From: Bactericera cockerelli
Lineage: Eukaryota > Arthropoda > Insecta > Hemiptera > Triozidae
Length of the DNA: 64,000 nucleotides
Assembly (NCBI GenBank): GCA_024516035.1
Contig: CM044963.1
Span: 28,664,248-28,728,247 of the forward strand
Reading direction: 5' to 3'
Part shown: in pieces, positions 10,135-20,460 of the stretch
Numbering within the stretch: the stretch's first letter is position 1
How the letters are laid out: the number at the start of each line of letters is the position of its first letter
Notes under the pieces: model-generated
Seen by the model: only the letters and a program-made list of their open reading frames with translations
Told to the model about the DNA's origin: nothing
Databases searched by the model: none
Made by a program: the position numbers and the translations under genes

Positions 10135-11943
10135 CAAGGGCGTAGGCAGCATTTGCGTTAGGTAGGGGCAGTTTCCGGCCGGAGCAGGGGGGGGCGTCCA
10201 GCAACTCCGAAAAAAACAAGTTTAGTATAAAGAAGGTAGGTACCTGATATTTTATAACTACTTACGTTTTTGTGGTTGCCAGATTGAGTTTTTTCCCAAA
10301 TTGGGGAAAAAAATTTAAAGCCGTATTTTGGGGAAATTCTTCAGAGGAACAGGTGGGACTTGTAACCTAGGGCAGCCTTACCCAACCTTTTTTTATATCT
10401 GAGCGCACGGTAGTGCGCCAGGCCGAGTTCCAGCAAGCACGGCAGTGTATCTTTACACGAACCGATTCACCCGGTTTTTCACACCCTCATATCTTCGGTT
10501 CAACTGATCATAGAGATATGAAACAGAGATTGTCCTAATATCATTAAAAAGACATTGAAAATTTAAAGACTCTATGCAAAAAACTTTCAGAAGAATGTAA
10601 TTTTGAAATTTGCGATTTTGATACTGACTGACTGACAGATCATCAAAATTATGAGGCACTTCCCGACTACCTAGAAAGCTGAAATTTTGCATGATGGTAG
10701 GGTTTATTGTAAATGTACAGAGAAAAATCTGAAAACCGAAACTTTCGCATTTATCATGCTGTTAAACGGTGTCGCTTTAGGGAGGAAATATAATATAATC
10801 GATTATAGATCTAAATTATGAAGCACTTCCTGACTACCTAGAAAGCTGAAATTTTGCATGATGGTTTATTGTAAAAGTACAAGGAAAAATCTAAAAAAAT
10901 TCTGAAAACTGTTAAACGGTGTCGTTTTAGGGAGAAAGTATACTATATTAGTATATAAATTATGAGGCACTTCCCCACTACCTAAAAAGCTGAAATTTTG
11001 CATGATGGTAGGGTTTATTGTAAAAGTACAGGGAAAAATCCGAAAACCGGCACTTTCGCACTATTTCTGCTGTTAAACTGTGTTATTTTAGGGAGAAAGT
11101 ATACTCGACTATGCATAAAATTATGAGGCACTTCCCTACTACCTACATAGATGAAATTTTGTATGGTGCTAGGGTTCATTGTAAAAGTACAGGGAAAAAT
11201 CTGAAAACCGAACTTTCGCACTTATCATGCTGTTAAACGGTGTTATTTTAGGGAGGAAATATACTCGATTATTGTGTATAAATTATGAAGTACTTCCCTA
11301 CTACCTACAAAGCTGACATTTTGCATGGTGCTAGGGTTTACTGTAAAAATACAGGGAAAAATCTGAAAACCGGCACTTTCGCACTATTTTTGCTGTTAAA
11401 CGGTGTCGTTTTAGGGAGCATAATAAAGTGAAGTATCCTAAAAAAATTAATAAAAAGTAATGAAACGTGCTGTGAAACAAACCATTTACAAAAAGTAATG
11501 ATATCCCAATTATCCCACAAAAAACTACCGTTAAAAAAAGGGCCAAGTTCCAGAACTCCTATCCAAAAAGGTTTCGCCAATGAATGCAGTGATATCTTGT
11601 TAGCGGCCAAGTTATCTTGGTACTAAATTATTTATTTTATTAAAACCCGTTTTCTGAGTTCCTCATTTTGTATGTTTTTAACTGCAAACTATCCTCTAAC
11701 TTGGCCAGTTTTATGCCATCGGTTGTATGGAATATTACGACTATACGAGTATGTATACTGTATAGGTACAGAATAACAATATAACCATCACAAGGAGCGA
11801 CACTGCAGTTTTTTACTTTCCTTATATTTTAATGGGTTTTTTTTTTCAATATCTTTTGGAGCCCCTTCACAAATTGCATACTCATTAAGCATTTTTAGGT
11901 AGGAGCACCTGCTCCTACCTGCTCCACGCTGCCTACGCCCTTG
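10135..11943. mobile_element. Non-autonomous hAT-like element with perfect 8-bp target duplication
   Basis: The ends are inverted repeats CAAGGGCGTAGGCAGC (left) and its exact reverse complement (right), flanked on both sides by TGTATAAG (10127-10134 and 11944-11951). An 8-bp duplication and CA-GGGCGTA-type ends are typical of the hAT superfamily. The 1.8 kb interior has no transposase frame. It contains about five decayed tandem units (10620-11420) sharing GCACTTCCC-ACTACCTA, GCTGAAATTTTGCATG, GTAAAAGTACAGGGAAAAAT and CTGTTAAACGGTGT. It lies in PDI intron 1. Confidence 0.88.
10620..11420. repeat. Five decayed tandem units inside the hAT-like element
   Basis: Units of roughly 130-160 bp repeat the ordered blocks ATGAGGCACTTCCC, TACCTAGAAAGCTGA, GCATGATGGTAGGGTTTATT, GTACAGGGAAAAATC, CACTTTCGCA and TGTTAAACGGTGTCGTTTTA. 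They have diverged by point changes and by loss of whole blocks (the third unit drops the CTTTCGCA part). The short open frames here on the minus strand repeat one another and are not genes. Confidence 0.85.
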
Positions 11944-11951
11944 TGTATAAG

Positions 11952-13052
11952 GTACTTCATTTTGGTTACACATCACAAATGCATATGCAAATTATTTAAA
12001 TATATGTTAATAAAGGTACCCGATGGAAGGAAGTATAGTTATTTGGAATTATGTGACCACAACAATGAAACAAATGAAGAAAGTAAATAATTCCATGCAT
12101 CATGACTATTCATACTTCTTTGTTATTAATGTGGTGTCACATTATAGTAAGCACTTGTTCATTAATGCAGTGTTAATACTGCTGAGGATATAAATTGTAC
12201 AAAAGGAAATGGGTTATTCAGCTAATTGACCTCCTAGTCTGAAGAATTTTTGATATGATGTAGGTTAATATCATTACAAGAATTTAGTAGAAAAGGTCAA
12301 GGAACTGATCCAAGGGATTGATACCTTCATGGCTAATTTGACTAACCAACCACAGTACCTCTATCAATATAGTGGCAGACTTGAAACCAGAGGTTCTTGG
12401 TTCCAAACACAAATTTAACTGATAATTTAGCAAGTTTGAGGAATGGTGAATATTGTGACATCACATTATGATTAACTCAAATAAGATAACTCTTTATACA
12501 ATTAATCTGATTAAACTAATGAACAGCCTGAACATGCTCTTATTAGATAGTTTTCTGGGCTTACTGAGTTCTGGAACTATGATACCTAATTATTTTTCAT
12601 TTCAAAATTACGGTCTTGTTTGTTTGGTCTAACTGGGCAGTATCAAATTAAAAGTCACAAGATTTATAACTTGTGAAACATGACATTAGTGATTTGACTG
12701 AGTGTCTCAAGGGACAGCATCAATCTATCTTACAGAACAACGGAACTACATACTTAGGTTCTCAGCACTTGCATTTCACAAAATCTGGATCATCCAGTAT
12801 TTCTCAAGACAAATTCATGTATTTCACAAGATACACCTTCTGTCAAGTTCAAGTTTACCAAAAACAGGTCACTGACCTGAGGCCTGTGAACATCTTTGTT
12901 CCAGTAGCCAAATCATCACATCCTGTAGGAGTGTGGGATGGACTAGTATTTTTAAACCAGATTGACCAAAGATCGACTGATTAAATACATGGATTATAAA
13001 GTCGCAAAATAAGGATATTTAGTAAGCAATGCCACAGGAAAGTATTACTTAC
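11952..13052. other. Remainder of PDI intron 1
   Basis: AT-rich unique-looking sequence with no motif I can name. A 103-codon open frame on the plus strand (12673-12984) has no family signature and lies antisense within a clear intron, so I do not call it a gene. Confidence 0.5.
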
Positions 13053-13200
13053 AGAACTCTACAAGTATGTGGTCGTTGCTATCGATGGCTGATTGGAAGT
13101 TATCTTGGGTCAACACCAAAACACCATCTTCTTCTGCTATCTCATCGGCGAAGATAGCGAGCGGTGATATCAGCAAAAACAACAAAGATAACCGGCGCAT
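13053..13200 (-). CDS. Pdi: Protein disulfide isomerase, exon 1 with signal peptide
   Basis: Minus strand, ATG at 13200-13198. It encodes a signal peptide (MRRLSLLFLLISPLAIFA) with a basic start and hydrophobic core, likely cut before DEIAEEDGV, then VLVLTQDNFQSAIDSND and HILVEF. It ends in phase 1 at a good donor (TTCT/GTAAGT) and joins exon 2 to give [11 protein letters not shown], exactly the canonical start of thioredoxin domain a. The acidic segment after the signal peptide is usual in the family. The start is the first ATG of the frame, with the expected leader length. Confidence 0.95.
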
Positions 13201-13396
13201 ATTGGTTGTGAATAGATCCCCGTAAGGTTAACTAAATCCCGTGGAAGATAACGGTTTCGAAATGCCCAAACCGACCGGTAATTCGACTCTTCTACGTCGA
13301 ACTGATTTGAAAGACTGCCGTGACTTCACCGTTCCCTTCACTGATTTGTGGTTTCTCTGATCTCTCGGATTTTGGTGATGTAAACAAATTCGGGAA

Positions 13397-13404
13397 CCAC
13401 GTCG
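13397..13404 (-). promoter_or_regulatory. UPRE-like site upstream of PDI
   Basis: On the minus strand the bases read CGACGTGG, one mismatch from the XBP1/ATF6-type UPRE core TGACGTGG, about 200 bp upstream of the PDI start codon. It lies 13 bp from an ERSE-like element. PDI genes are standard unfolded-protein-response targets, which supports but does not prove function. Confidence 0.45.
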
Positions 13405-13416
13405 AAAGAATGAGCC

Positions 13417-13435
13417 CGTGTAGCGTTCTGATTGG
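13417..13435 (-). promoter_or_regulatory. ERSE-like element upstream of PDI
   Basis: On the minus strand: CCAAT, nine bases, ACACG. The ER stress response element consensus is CCAAT-N9-CCACG (NF-Y plus ATF6/XBP1), so this is one mismatch away with exact spacing. It lies about 220 bp upstream of the PDI ATG, a normal position for such elements. Confidence 0.5.
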
Positions 13436-13830
13436 TCGAGCAGAATGCACTATCATTAAAGTCAAAAGTCATTTAAAAGAATTCGATTTCAAAATTCTTA
13501 TTATAAATATAAAAAAAAATAAAATTAAATAAATAATTAAGGTATATCATCAAATTATTGTCAATATAAATAATATTTATCATTTATTATCAATAAATAT
13601 AGATTGTCTTTTGTTAGAAAAAAAAAGTTTTTGACTTTCTTATCAGAAAGATTCGTTTACATGTTCTCCCTCTGAGTATGATCGGACACGTCACGGGAAA
13701 ATACGTGATCGTTCCCAAGGCGCGCAGCAATTTGTTTTGAAACGTTTTCATAGATTTTGTCTTGAATTTTGCAGGCGAGGTGTTGAAAAAAAAAAAAACA
13801 TCAGTCAGTGTGATTCGATCTCATTTGGTT

Positions 13831-13985
13831 TTAACACTTAGACGACCTGCATGTTTTTAGTGAATTCTCCCGTGGGACCGGCGATGTTTAGGCTATTCAC
13901 AGTCGTAGTACATGCGTGTACCACCGGTGGTACACCCGGTCCATTCCGTACAGACACGCGTGTACCACCGGTGGTACACCCGGTG
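13831..13985. mobile_element. TTAA-flanked piggyBac-like element, left end
   Basis: It starts with TTAACACTTAGACGACC, identical to the terminal repeat of the 8281 element, and carries two GTACCACCGGTGGTAC palindromes in the same 44-bp monomer. The right terminal repeat is missing; sequence similarity stops near CACCCGGTGAGCGG. It is therefore truncated or rearranged. Confidence 0.7.
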
Positions 13986-14272
13986 AGCGGAGCATGATAC
14001 TTTGCGAACAGCTTCGCAACAAAATGGTGCGCTCAATGGAACTGACTTATGATCCTGTTTCCTACAGTTTACCTACAACATGTTCTTCTGAAACGTTTTG
14101 CAGCATCTTGTCTCAAAATTTGCATGCGAAGTATTTCAAATCCATGTTTCTAAAAAGAAGAACGGAGCATGAAAAATGCTTCGAAACACATTGTTGCGTT
14201 GAGTGGCGAAAAAAGCTTGAAGCTGATTTAGATTTGTTGCAGAATTCCATTTCATAATATGATTCTAGGGCT

Positions 14273-14424
14273 GGTATGCAGAGACGATTGTGTTACCCCT
14301 ATAGGGTTCACTGTAGGGTGGTCCCGAGCTTGCTATAGGGAATACTTTGACCTTGACAATTTTTATTCAAGAAACATCTGAATGCGCATGCGCACAGGCG
14401 CTTCAAACAAACGTCTCTGCATAG
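14273..14424. mobile_element. Short inverted-repeat element (MITE-like)
   Basis: TATGCAGAGACG at the left (about 14274) is matched by CGTCTCTGCATA at the right (about 14412), with looser pairing beyond, enclosing about 150 bp. No clear target duplication was made out, so the superfamily is left open. Confidence 0.45.
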
Positions 14425-14980
14425 CAAAATCAGCTGAAGGGACAAATGACCCAGGCAACCTTACAGTGAGCAGTGAGGACTCTGCATACCACCCTAGAAA
14501 GAAGAACGGAGCATGTTGCCAGGTCTGTTTCAGACCCGGCCAGCACCCTAGGCACTATGACGAGTAGCGCACTTTTTTTATACCCCCAGCCAGCTGATTA
14601 CAACAAGTTACATTTGCCCCTGCTTCCCCAACTGATGTTTCATCTGAATAACTGACACTTATTTCAGCTGTTTAGCTACTCTTTACACCAGGTATCAGTT
14701 GCAACACTTGTATTAATAAATCATTGTACAAGGAATATAGTTATCAATTTTAATGTAGTTTTAAATAAACACTGTCAACTGTCAAATCACTTTTTCAACA
14801 CCTGTGCTGTACGCAGGCACGGCCAGTGCTAAGGAGCTGCGGAACTGCAGCGCCCCTAGACGAAAAAAAGAGATAATTTTCTCAAGTTCAAGCTCGTCCA
14901 CAATGAAAATGAGCACGCATTTCTAGAATAATTACTGCATAATTATTATGATTGGCATTTTAAACAAACTCAAACTCTTT

Positions 14981-15044
14981 ATGCCGGGTCCACACTAAGC
15001 GAACAATGTTAGCTAACAATGTTCACTTAGTGTGGACCCGGCAT
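14981..15044. repeat. 64-bp near-perfect hairpin
   Basis: Two ~31-base arms, ATGCCGGGTCCACACTAAG-GAACAATGTTAG and its reverse complement with only two mismatches, meet with no spacer loop. It is either a minimal foldback element or two terminal repeats left after loss of an interior. No gene adjoins it. Confidence 0.9.
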
Positions 15045-15154
15045 TAGATACTGAATGTGCGACTCTACAAATCCCATTTTAGTCCGGTTTATTTGGCAGC
15101 ACCCCCAAAACATTATACCACCGGCCGCGCCTAGTTGCAGGTACGTATTGTAGA

Positions 15155-15320
15155 ATCCTCTCACCGACCTCAGTGGCTTGATCGATAAGGCGGCGGACTT
15201 GTAACCTGGAGGTCGGTGGTTCAAGTCCCGATTTCAGAGTGGATTTAGTAAAGCGAGTTTGACTTGTTGTGATATCACGAAAGTGATTAAGACAAGTAGG
15301 AATGATAGGTTTCAGCTAAG
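15155..15320 (+). repeat. tRNA-derived SINE (family B)
   Basis: The head is CGACCTCAGTGGCTTGATCG ... GGTCGGTGGTTCAAGTCCC (A box CAGTGGCTTGA, B box GGTTCAAGTCC), followed by TTTAGTAAAGCGAGTTTGA and TGATATCACGAAAGTGATTA. Other copies are at 54825-54990 (degraded), 59550-59680, 60040-60170 (minus) and 61895-61955 (minus). Confidence 0.8.
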
Positions 15321-15394
15321 AATCATCTCATTTTGCATCTCTTCAAAGCACTGGATAGTTTCTATTATTGACCTGGGAAGATTTAACTGGTTTT

Positions 15395-15625
15395 CAACCG
15401 AGCACTGGTTGTCAAGTGGTTAACGCGCTATTCTGGTGATCTAGGTAGCATAGGGACCCCGTTGGTTCGAGTCCCACCCAGTGCATTAATTTTTCCTCAT
15501 TAATTTGAGTTCGTGACCACATAATACTAAGACTCTTAGGGTTAGGGTGTTAGAAAATGCATTTAACCTCCCCTGTTGGTTACTTTCCACTAGAGAGTGT
15601 TATTGTGTAATAAATAAATAAATTA
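15395..15625 (+). repeat. tRNA-derived SINE (family A), near full length
   Basis: GCACTGGTTGTCAAGTGG (A box) and GGTTCGAGTCCCACCCAGTG (B box) open the element; the body has TTTTTCCTCATTAATTTGAG, GTGACCACATAAT, AAGACTCTTAGGGTTAGG and a tail that ends in AATAAATAAATAAA. It is the best preserved plus-strand copy along with 57715-57915. Confidence 0.85.
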
Positions 15626-15764
15626 AAACTAATAATAATAATTCCGTGTCCGTTAGATGGGCATTGATACCTAAATCACGGTGGTGAGAGGATTATAATA
15701 AATTATGAACGCCCAGATCCAATGTCTAGGCTCCTTTCATGTCCATTGATTCTATTGTTTTTAA

Positions 15765-16000
15765 CGTCCTGACTTGAGGTAGACAGGACGGGGTTTTTAC
15801 GCTCCATTCGCTGGGAATCGTACCAGCTACCCACATTAACCTTACCCAGCCTGGGTACTTCCGGAATTGCCAGCCTCACATGTTAGGAGGGAATAGAATT
15901 TTCTGTGCGAAAAGTCTGCTCCAACCGGGAATCAAACTCAGGATCTCCGGACTATGGGCAGTAGTCACAACCGTTACGTCAAGGAGGCTGGTTTTATTAT
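15765..16000 (-). repeat. tRNA-derived SINE (family C), minus strand
   Basis: On the minus strand the head reads GACGTAACGGTTGTGACTAC ... GATCCTGAGTTTGATTCCCG (B box), followed by AGCAGACTTTT, CCAGGCTGGGTAAGGTTAAT and CAGCGAATGGAG. Relatives are at 16845-16915 (head, plus), 17150-17340, 21345-21605 and 56570-56780. Confidence 0.75.
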
Positions 16001-16044
16001 TTAATAAGGATTTGGGAAGATTTACAAATCCTCCTACTTATTGA

Positions 16045-16130
16045 CTCAGCCTTTTTTTAACCCGGGATTCGACCCCGCCACTTCCGGGTCATTAACCAAT
16101 GCTCTTAACCTCTGAGCCATGGAGGTCTGC
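16045..16130 (-). repeat. tRNA-like SINE head (family D)
   Basis: On the minus strand: CCATGGCTCAGAGGTTAAGA (A box) and GGGGTCGAATCCCGGG (B box). The same head is at 59760-59830 on the plus strand. There is no closing acceptor stem, so it is not called as a tRNA gene. Confidence 0.6.
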
Positions 16131-16236
16131 AGTTCTTATTGACCACAAATTTGCTAATCATCCTAACCAAGTGCCCCGCCCATCGTCTATCTCAAGTTAT
16201 TCTCATTACTTATTTAATTCTGTGGTGTAAAAATTT

Positions 16237-16309
16237 CGCCCGAACTGGGGCTCGAACCCAGGACCCTTAGGTTAAAAGCCTAATGCTCTACCGACTGAGC
16301 TATCCGGGC
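16237..16309 (-). tRNA. tRNA-Lys (anticodon UUU)
   Basis: A complete 73-base cloverleaf on the minus strand. The acceptor stem GCCCGGA pairs with TTCGGGC (one G-T), followed by discriminator G. The D arm has AGCTCAGTCGGTAGAGC, the anticodon stem TTAGG/CCTAA encloses the loop CTTTTAA (anticodon TTT), and the T arm CTGGG/CCCAG encloses TTCGAGC. No intron. A TTTTT run follows directly, as a pol III terminator should. The sequence follows the usual animal tRNA-Lys-UUU. All stems pair, unlike the many SINE heads around it. Confidence 0.95.
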
Positions 16310-16844
16310 CAGTGACAAGACATGGAATTATATGCCATTATTAAGGTACGTAATAATTATTGAATTAGGTACTGACTGTTCTGTGACGAAAATTTTGGCA
16401 TGTTACAGCAATTAAATAATTTTATTATACCTATAATAATAATACCTATAAAAAAACATGAAATTAAATAATTTTATGATCATTACAAGTAGAGAGAAAG
16501 AAAGTAAAATTTATTTACAAACAACTGACATCACTATCGATGCTTGCCATAGGACACAGTACTCTTCTTAATTGTGTTTTGAAGTAGACAATGACAATGG
16601 TTATATTTCAGGATGGTTTGTATAGGTGGTTATGAATTATGCGACAAGAATTATCTACTTTTATGTTAGTACTTATTTAAAAGAAAAATGATAGTAGGTA
16701 ACATTATTTAATCATGCACTGACTAATGAACCGGTTATAGTTAGATGATAAGCTGATGACTCACGCAAGTTATAGTTACGCGAACGACATGCCGCGGCAT
16801 TCCAACTTCTACTTCTGGATGGAAGTGATGATATATGAGTAAAT
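16310..16844. other. AT-rich interval without a recognised feature
   Basis: Short A/T repeats and no splice-consistent coding frame on either strand. Confidence 0.4.
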
Positions 16845-17350
16845 AGCCTGCCTCCGTGGCGTAACGGTTGTGACTACTGCCCGTAGTAAAAATATCCTGA
16901 GTTTAGGGGTGTTTTGGATATAAAAAAAAAATTCCAGGTTCAATATTTTCAAATATTTGTCAACTTCACCACAATCCTGGAAGCAAGAATTTTCTACTTC
17001 CATTTTGGTTAACCGATCTGGGGTCCCAGGGAATAAGGAAAAGAAAAACTTACTCTTCCAAAAGAAAAATGACTTGCTTCCAGTTCAGTTTGGTTCATTT
17101 TATTCCAGTTTGGTTAACTTAGGTTAGAAAGAAAAATACGGCTTTTGATTTTCGGTCGGAGCTGACTTTTCACACAGAAAATTTTGTTCCCCTCGAATAC
17201 GTGCATGTGAAGCTGGAATTTCCGCCCCTAGGGATTGGAGGGTGAAGTTATAGGAATCGTTGGCATTAGGAAGGGCATCCAGCCGTAAAACATGTGCCAG
17301 AATAAACGAACCTCAACCATGAGGTTGAACAATGCCGACCTCAAGTTAAA
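16845..17350 (+). repeat. Fragmented SINE family C pieces
   Basis: A head (GTGGCGTAACGGTTGTGACT at 16856) breaks off after ATCCTGAGTTT. From 17150 a tail follows with AGAAAATTTTGTTCCC, AGGAAGGGCATCCAGCCGTA and CAACCATGAGGTTGAACAAT; the same blocks are reversed at 21350-21440. Confidence 0.6.
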
Positions 17351-17439
17351 GTGAAAAGTTAAAGTGAAAGAACAAGACGTGATAGTGAACTACCTCAATT
17401 GTCCTCACGAGGCCCCAACATCAAAGTACAGAGCAGAAA

Positions 17440-17535
17440 AAATGCGACCACGCCGAGATTCGAACCCGGGTCACCTGGAGTGATCCTACAAGCGCAACAT
17501 GCTACAGCTAGGCCAAATTAGCTAATATAATTTTT
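17440..17535 (-). repeat. tRNA-like SINE head
   Basis: On the minus strand TTTGGCCTAGCTGTAGCATG and a B box GGGTTCGAATCTC are present, followed by a long T/A run. A similar decayed head is at 18125-18185. Not a functional tRNA by base pairing. Confidence 0.5.
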
Positions 17536-18853
17536 TTTTTTTTTTTTTTTTTGAATGAATCTACGGGGGTTGACCCCATTTATTACAAAAAAGAAACAAG
17601 TATTACAAAATAAAACATAAGTAAAAATAAACTTCCCTAATTAAAAAGTAGATCAATATCCGATCTTTTACAAAGGAACAGATCTAAGCCCGCCCCGCTG
17701 GTGAGATTACCTATTTTCTCCATACGTTGTATTGGAGAATGTTCACAAATATTAATTTTGCATCTCTGGAGCAGAAAAGTATCTTTAGATCTTGTCGTTC
17801 TCCCTGGAACCCTTAAGTTTAATTTGCTCAATATTTCAGGAGAATATACTAATCCATGTAATATTTTAATGAGGAAAATAAGGTCCTGCTTATCCCTGCT
17901 TATAATAATTTATTACCCATATATTATGACTAATATAATTATTATTTATATAAAGCTATAATTACATAGGTATAATACATTAATAATAAAATTATTATGT
18001 TAGTACCTTTTTCTCAAGGATTTATCGTTTTGTTTCATTTCTTGAAATAATTATAGGATTGTAAAATAATAAAATCATATTCTCGCGGTTTAGCTGTGAT
18101 AGTAATAGAAAAATTACGAATAATCCTTGCATTGGCCGCGATTCGAACTCAGGAATCACCTGATTCGGCTTGGGGCAAGCAACATAGTTATCTATTATTT
18201 TACTTCCGTTAATTTTTTTTATATTAGAAATCGGAAGTATTTTTACACTATCAGTTTCTCTAATTATTGTGACCCACGCCGCTACTGGTATTTAAAAAAA
18301 AAAAAAAAAAAAAAAATTACAGCATTGCCAGACTGCCAATTTGTTGAATTTGCGAAAATCACAATCAGATTTTCGCAATTCGCGGGCAAATTATCCATTT
18401 CTGAATTTCCTCTTTTGCTCATTTCCTATTGGCTATGGATTGTGCTATCGGCACTTTTATAGCTATTTATATGATCTCAGTGCTATTTACTTTTTTTTCT
18501 AGCTTTGTTTTCATTTGCAATTTTCATTCAACTTTTTGAACTTACGAGATTAGTATGTTAAAGTTCTTTTTACAGTTTCTAGATGAAATCACGTGTCTAA
18601 AAATGTAGCTTTGATGTTAGTTGGTGCCTCTCTGTCTCTGATCTTATCAGTTATCAATCTTATCAGAAACAGTGCCCCCACTGAGATTTACACTTTATTC
18701 ACAAGCATAACTTCAACATAAAATATACCTATTATCTCTTTAGCGATTACGAATTTCTGTTTTTACGAAATAAAATTCAGTTTATCAAGTAGGCAAATAC
18801 CTAGGACATTTTCAAAAATAACCAGACCCTCAAAGTGCTGCCTCTGTCACAAA
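17536..18853. other. AT-rich upstream region of the Chk2-like gene
   Basis: Contains long T and A runs, a tRNA-like fragment (18125-18185) and no convincing exon. The proximal promoter of the kinase gene should lie in the last few hundred bases, but I see no distinctive motif. Confidence 0.4.
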
Positions 18854-19022
18854 ATGTCTCATTCTGTTGAAGACGACATAGATGAATCCTGTGACTATGA
18901 TGAGCTCCCTATCAAAGCTGATACTCCAGAACTAGCAGATCAAAGCTCTGCTCCCAACAGTTTTGAGTTTCCAAGTCTATGGGGAACTCTTGTGTCTTTG
19001 GACACAGAAATGGAACACATTG
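18854..19022 (+). CDS. CHEK2: Chk2-like checkpoint kinase, exon 1
   Basis: ATG at 18854 opens 56 codons: MSHSVEDDIDESCDYDELPI ... SAPNSFEFPSLWGTLVSLD and TEMEHI, ending in phase 1 at ATTG/GTAAGA. The W-G-x-L segment is the strand that leads into the FHA domain of Chk2 proteins, and the phase fits exon 2 at 27946. The N-terminus is short and acidic, and no SQ or TQ dipeptide is present, whereas vertebrate Chk2 has a cluster of them there for ATM phosphorylation. The start is the first ATG of the frame; no upstream in-frame extension is supported. Confidence 0.75.
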
Positions 19023-19319
19023 GTAAGACCACTTCCCAGACAGCAATCGACATGTTAATCTAACATCTCAAGTTATATTCCAAGTGTTACATTCATGGAT
19101 CCCAACATTTGTCTGATGAATATGTAAAATCCAACTGTCCAATTAACAATCCACATGGATAACATGTTGATAAATAATGGATAAGAACAAATAATGTTTC
19201 AACAGTTGGTATAAATGTATGAAGGATCATACTATATTCAAGCTAGTACATTACCATTTGAATACAACTGCTAAGGGCATGTTGCAGTAACAAATGTGTT
19301 TCTTACATTGCTATACCAC

Positions 19320-20460
19320 GTGGTACTTCAACAAAATGTTAATTCCACAAGTAGAATACATTTAATTTTTTCAGATGGATATTAATTGTAATTTTTACTC
19401 CTGTTATACAGATATTATTGCAACATAATGTTGATTTCACAAGTAGAATACATTTAATTTTAGCAGCTGGATATCAAATGTCAGTTTTACACCTGTTCTT
19501 CAGATATTATTGCAACATAATGTTGATTTCACAAGTAGAATACATTTAATTTTAGCAGATGGATATTAATTGTAATTTTTACTCCTGTTATACAGATATT
19601 ATTGCAACATAATGTTGATTTCACAAGTAGAATACATTTAATTTTAGCAGCTGGATATCAAATGTCAGTTTTAAAACCTGTTCTTCAGATATTATTGCAA
19701 CATAATGTTGATTTCACAAGTAGAATACATTTAATTTTAGCAGATGGATATCAAGTGTCAGTTTTACACCTGTTCTTCAGATATTATTGCAACATAATGT
19801 TGATTTCACAAGTAGAATACATTTAATTTTAGCAGATGGATATCAAATGTCAGTTTTACACCTGTTCTTCAGATATTATTGCAACATAATGTTGATTTCA
19901 CAAGTAGAATACATTTAATTTTAGCAGATGGATATCAAATGTCAGTTTTACACCTGTTCTTCAGATATTATTGCAACATAATGTTGATTTCACAAGTAGA
20001 ATACATTTAATTTTAGCAGCTGGATATCAAATGTCAGTTTTACACCTGTTCTTCAGATATTATTGCAACATAATGTTGATTTCACAAGTAGAATACATTT
20101 AATTTTAGCAGATGGATATCAAATGTCAGTTTTACACATGTTCTTCAGATATTATTGCAACATAATGTTGATTTCACAAGTAGAATACATTTAATTTTAG
20201 CAGATGGATATCAAATGTCAGTTTTACACCTGTTCTTCAGATATTATTGCAACATAATGTTGATTTCACAAGTAGAATACATTTAATTTTAGCAGATGGA
20301 TATCAAATGTCAGTTTTTCTCCTGTTCTACAGATGACACAATGTTGATCCCAGAAGTTAAATGTATCCCAAAATAGCAGGTGGACATCACTTGTAATTTT
20401 ATCTACTGTTTTACAGATACTGTTTTAACATATCGTTGATTCCACTAGTGGAATACATTT
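19320..20460 (+). repeat. 92-bp tandem repeat in intron 1 of the Chk2-like gene
   Basis: Ten near-identical 92-bp units run from 19411 to 20331 (one is 93 bp), with decayed units at each end. Each contains GATATTATTGCAACATAATG, TTGATTTCACAAGTAG, TACATTTAATTTTAGCAG and TTACACCTGTTCTTCAG. Two subtypes alternate near the start: ...ATTAATTGTAATTTTTACTC and ...ATCAAATGTCAGTTTTACAC. Every unit carries an acceptor-like pyrimidine tract ending in CAG. Confidence 0.95.

Noticed and set aside
12673..12984. 103-codon frame in PDI intron 1
   Set aside because: Antisense to a clear intron, no domain or splice support.
13916..14257. 113-codon plus-strand frame
   Set aside because: It begins inside the TTAA-element palindrome and runs into unique sequence. 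The second half is not obviously non-coding, but there is no family motif and no splice signal, and 13740-13790 resembles part of it as a decayed duplicate.
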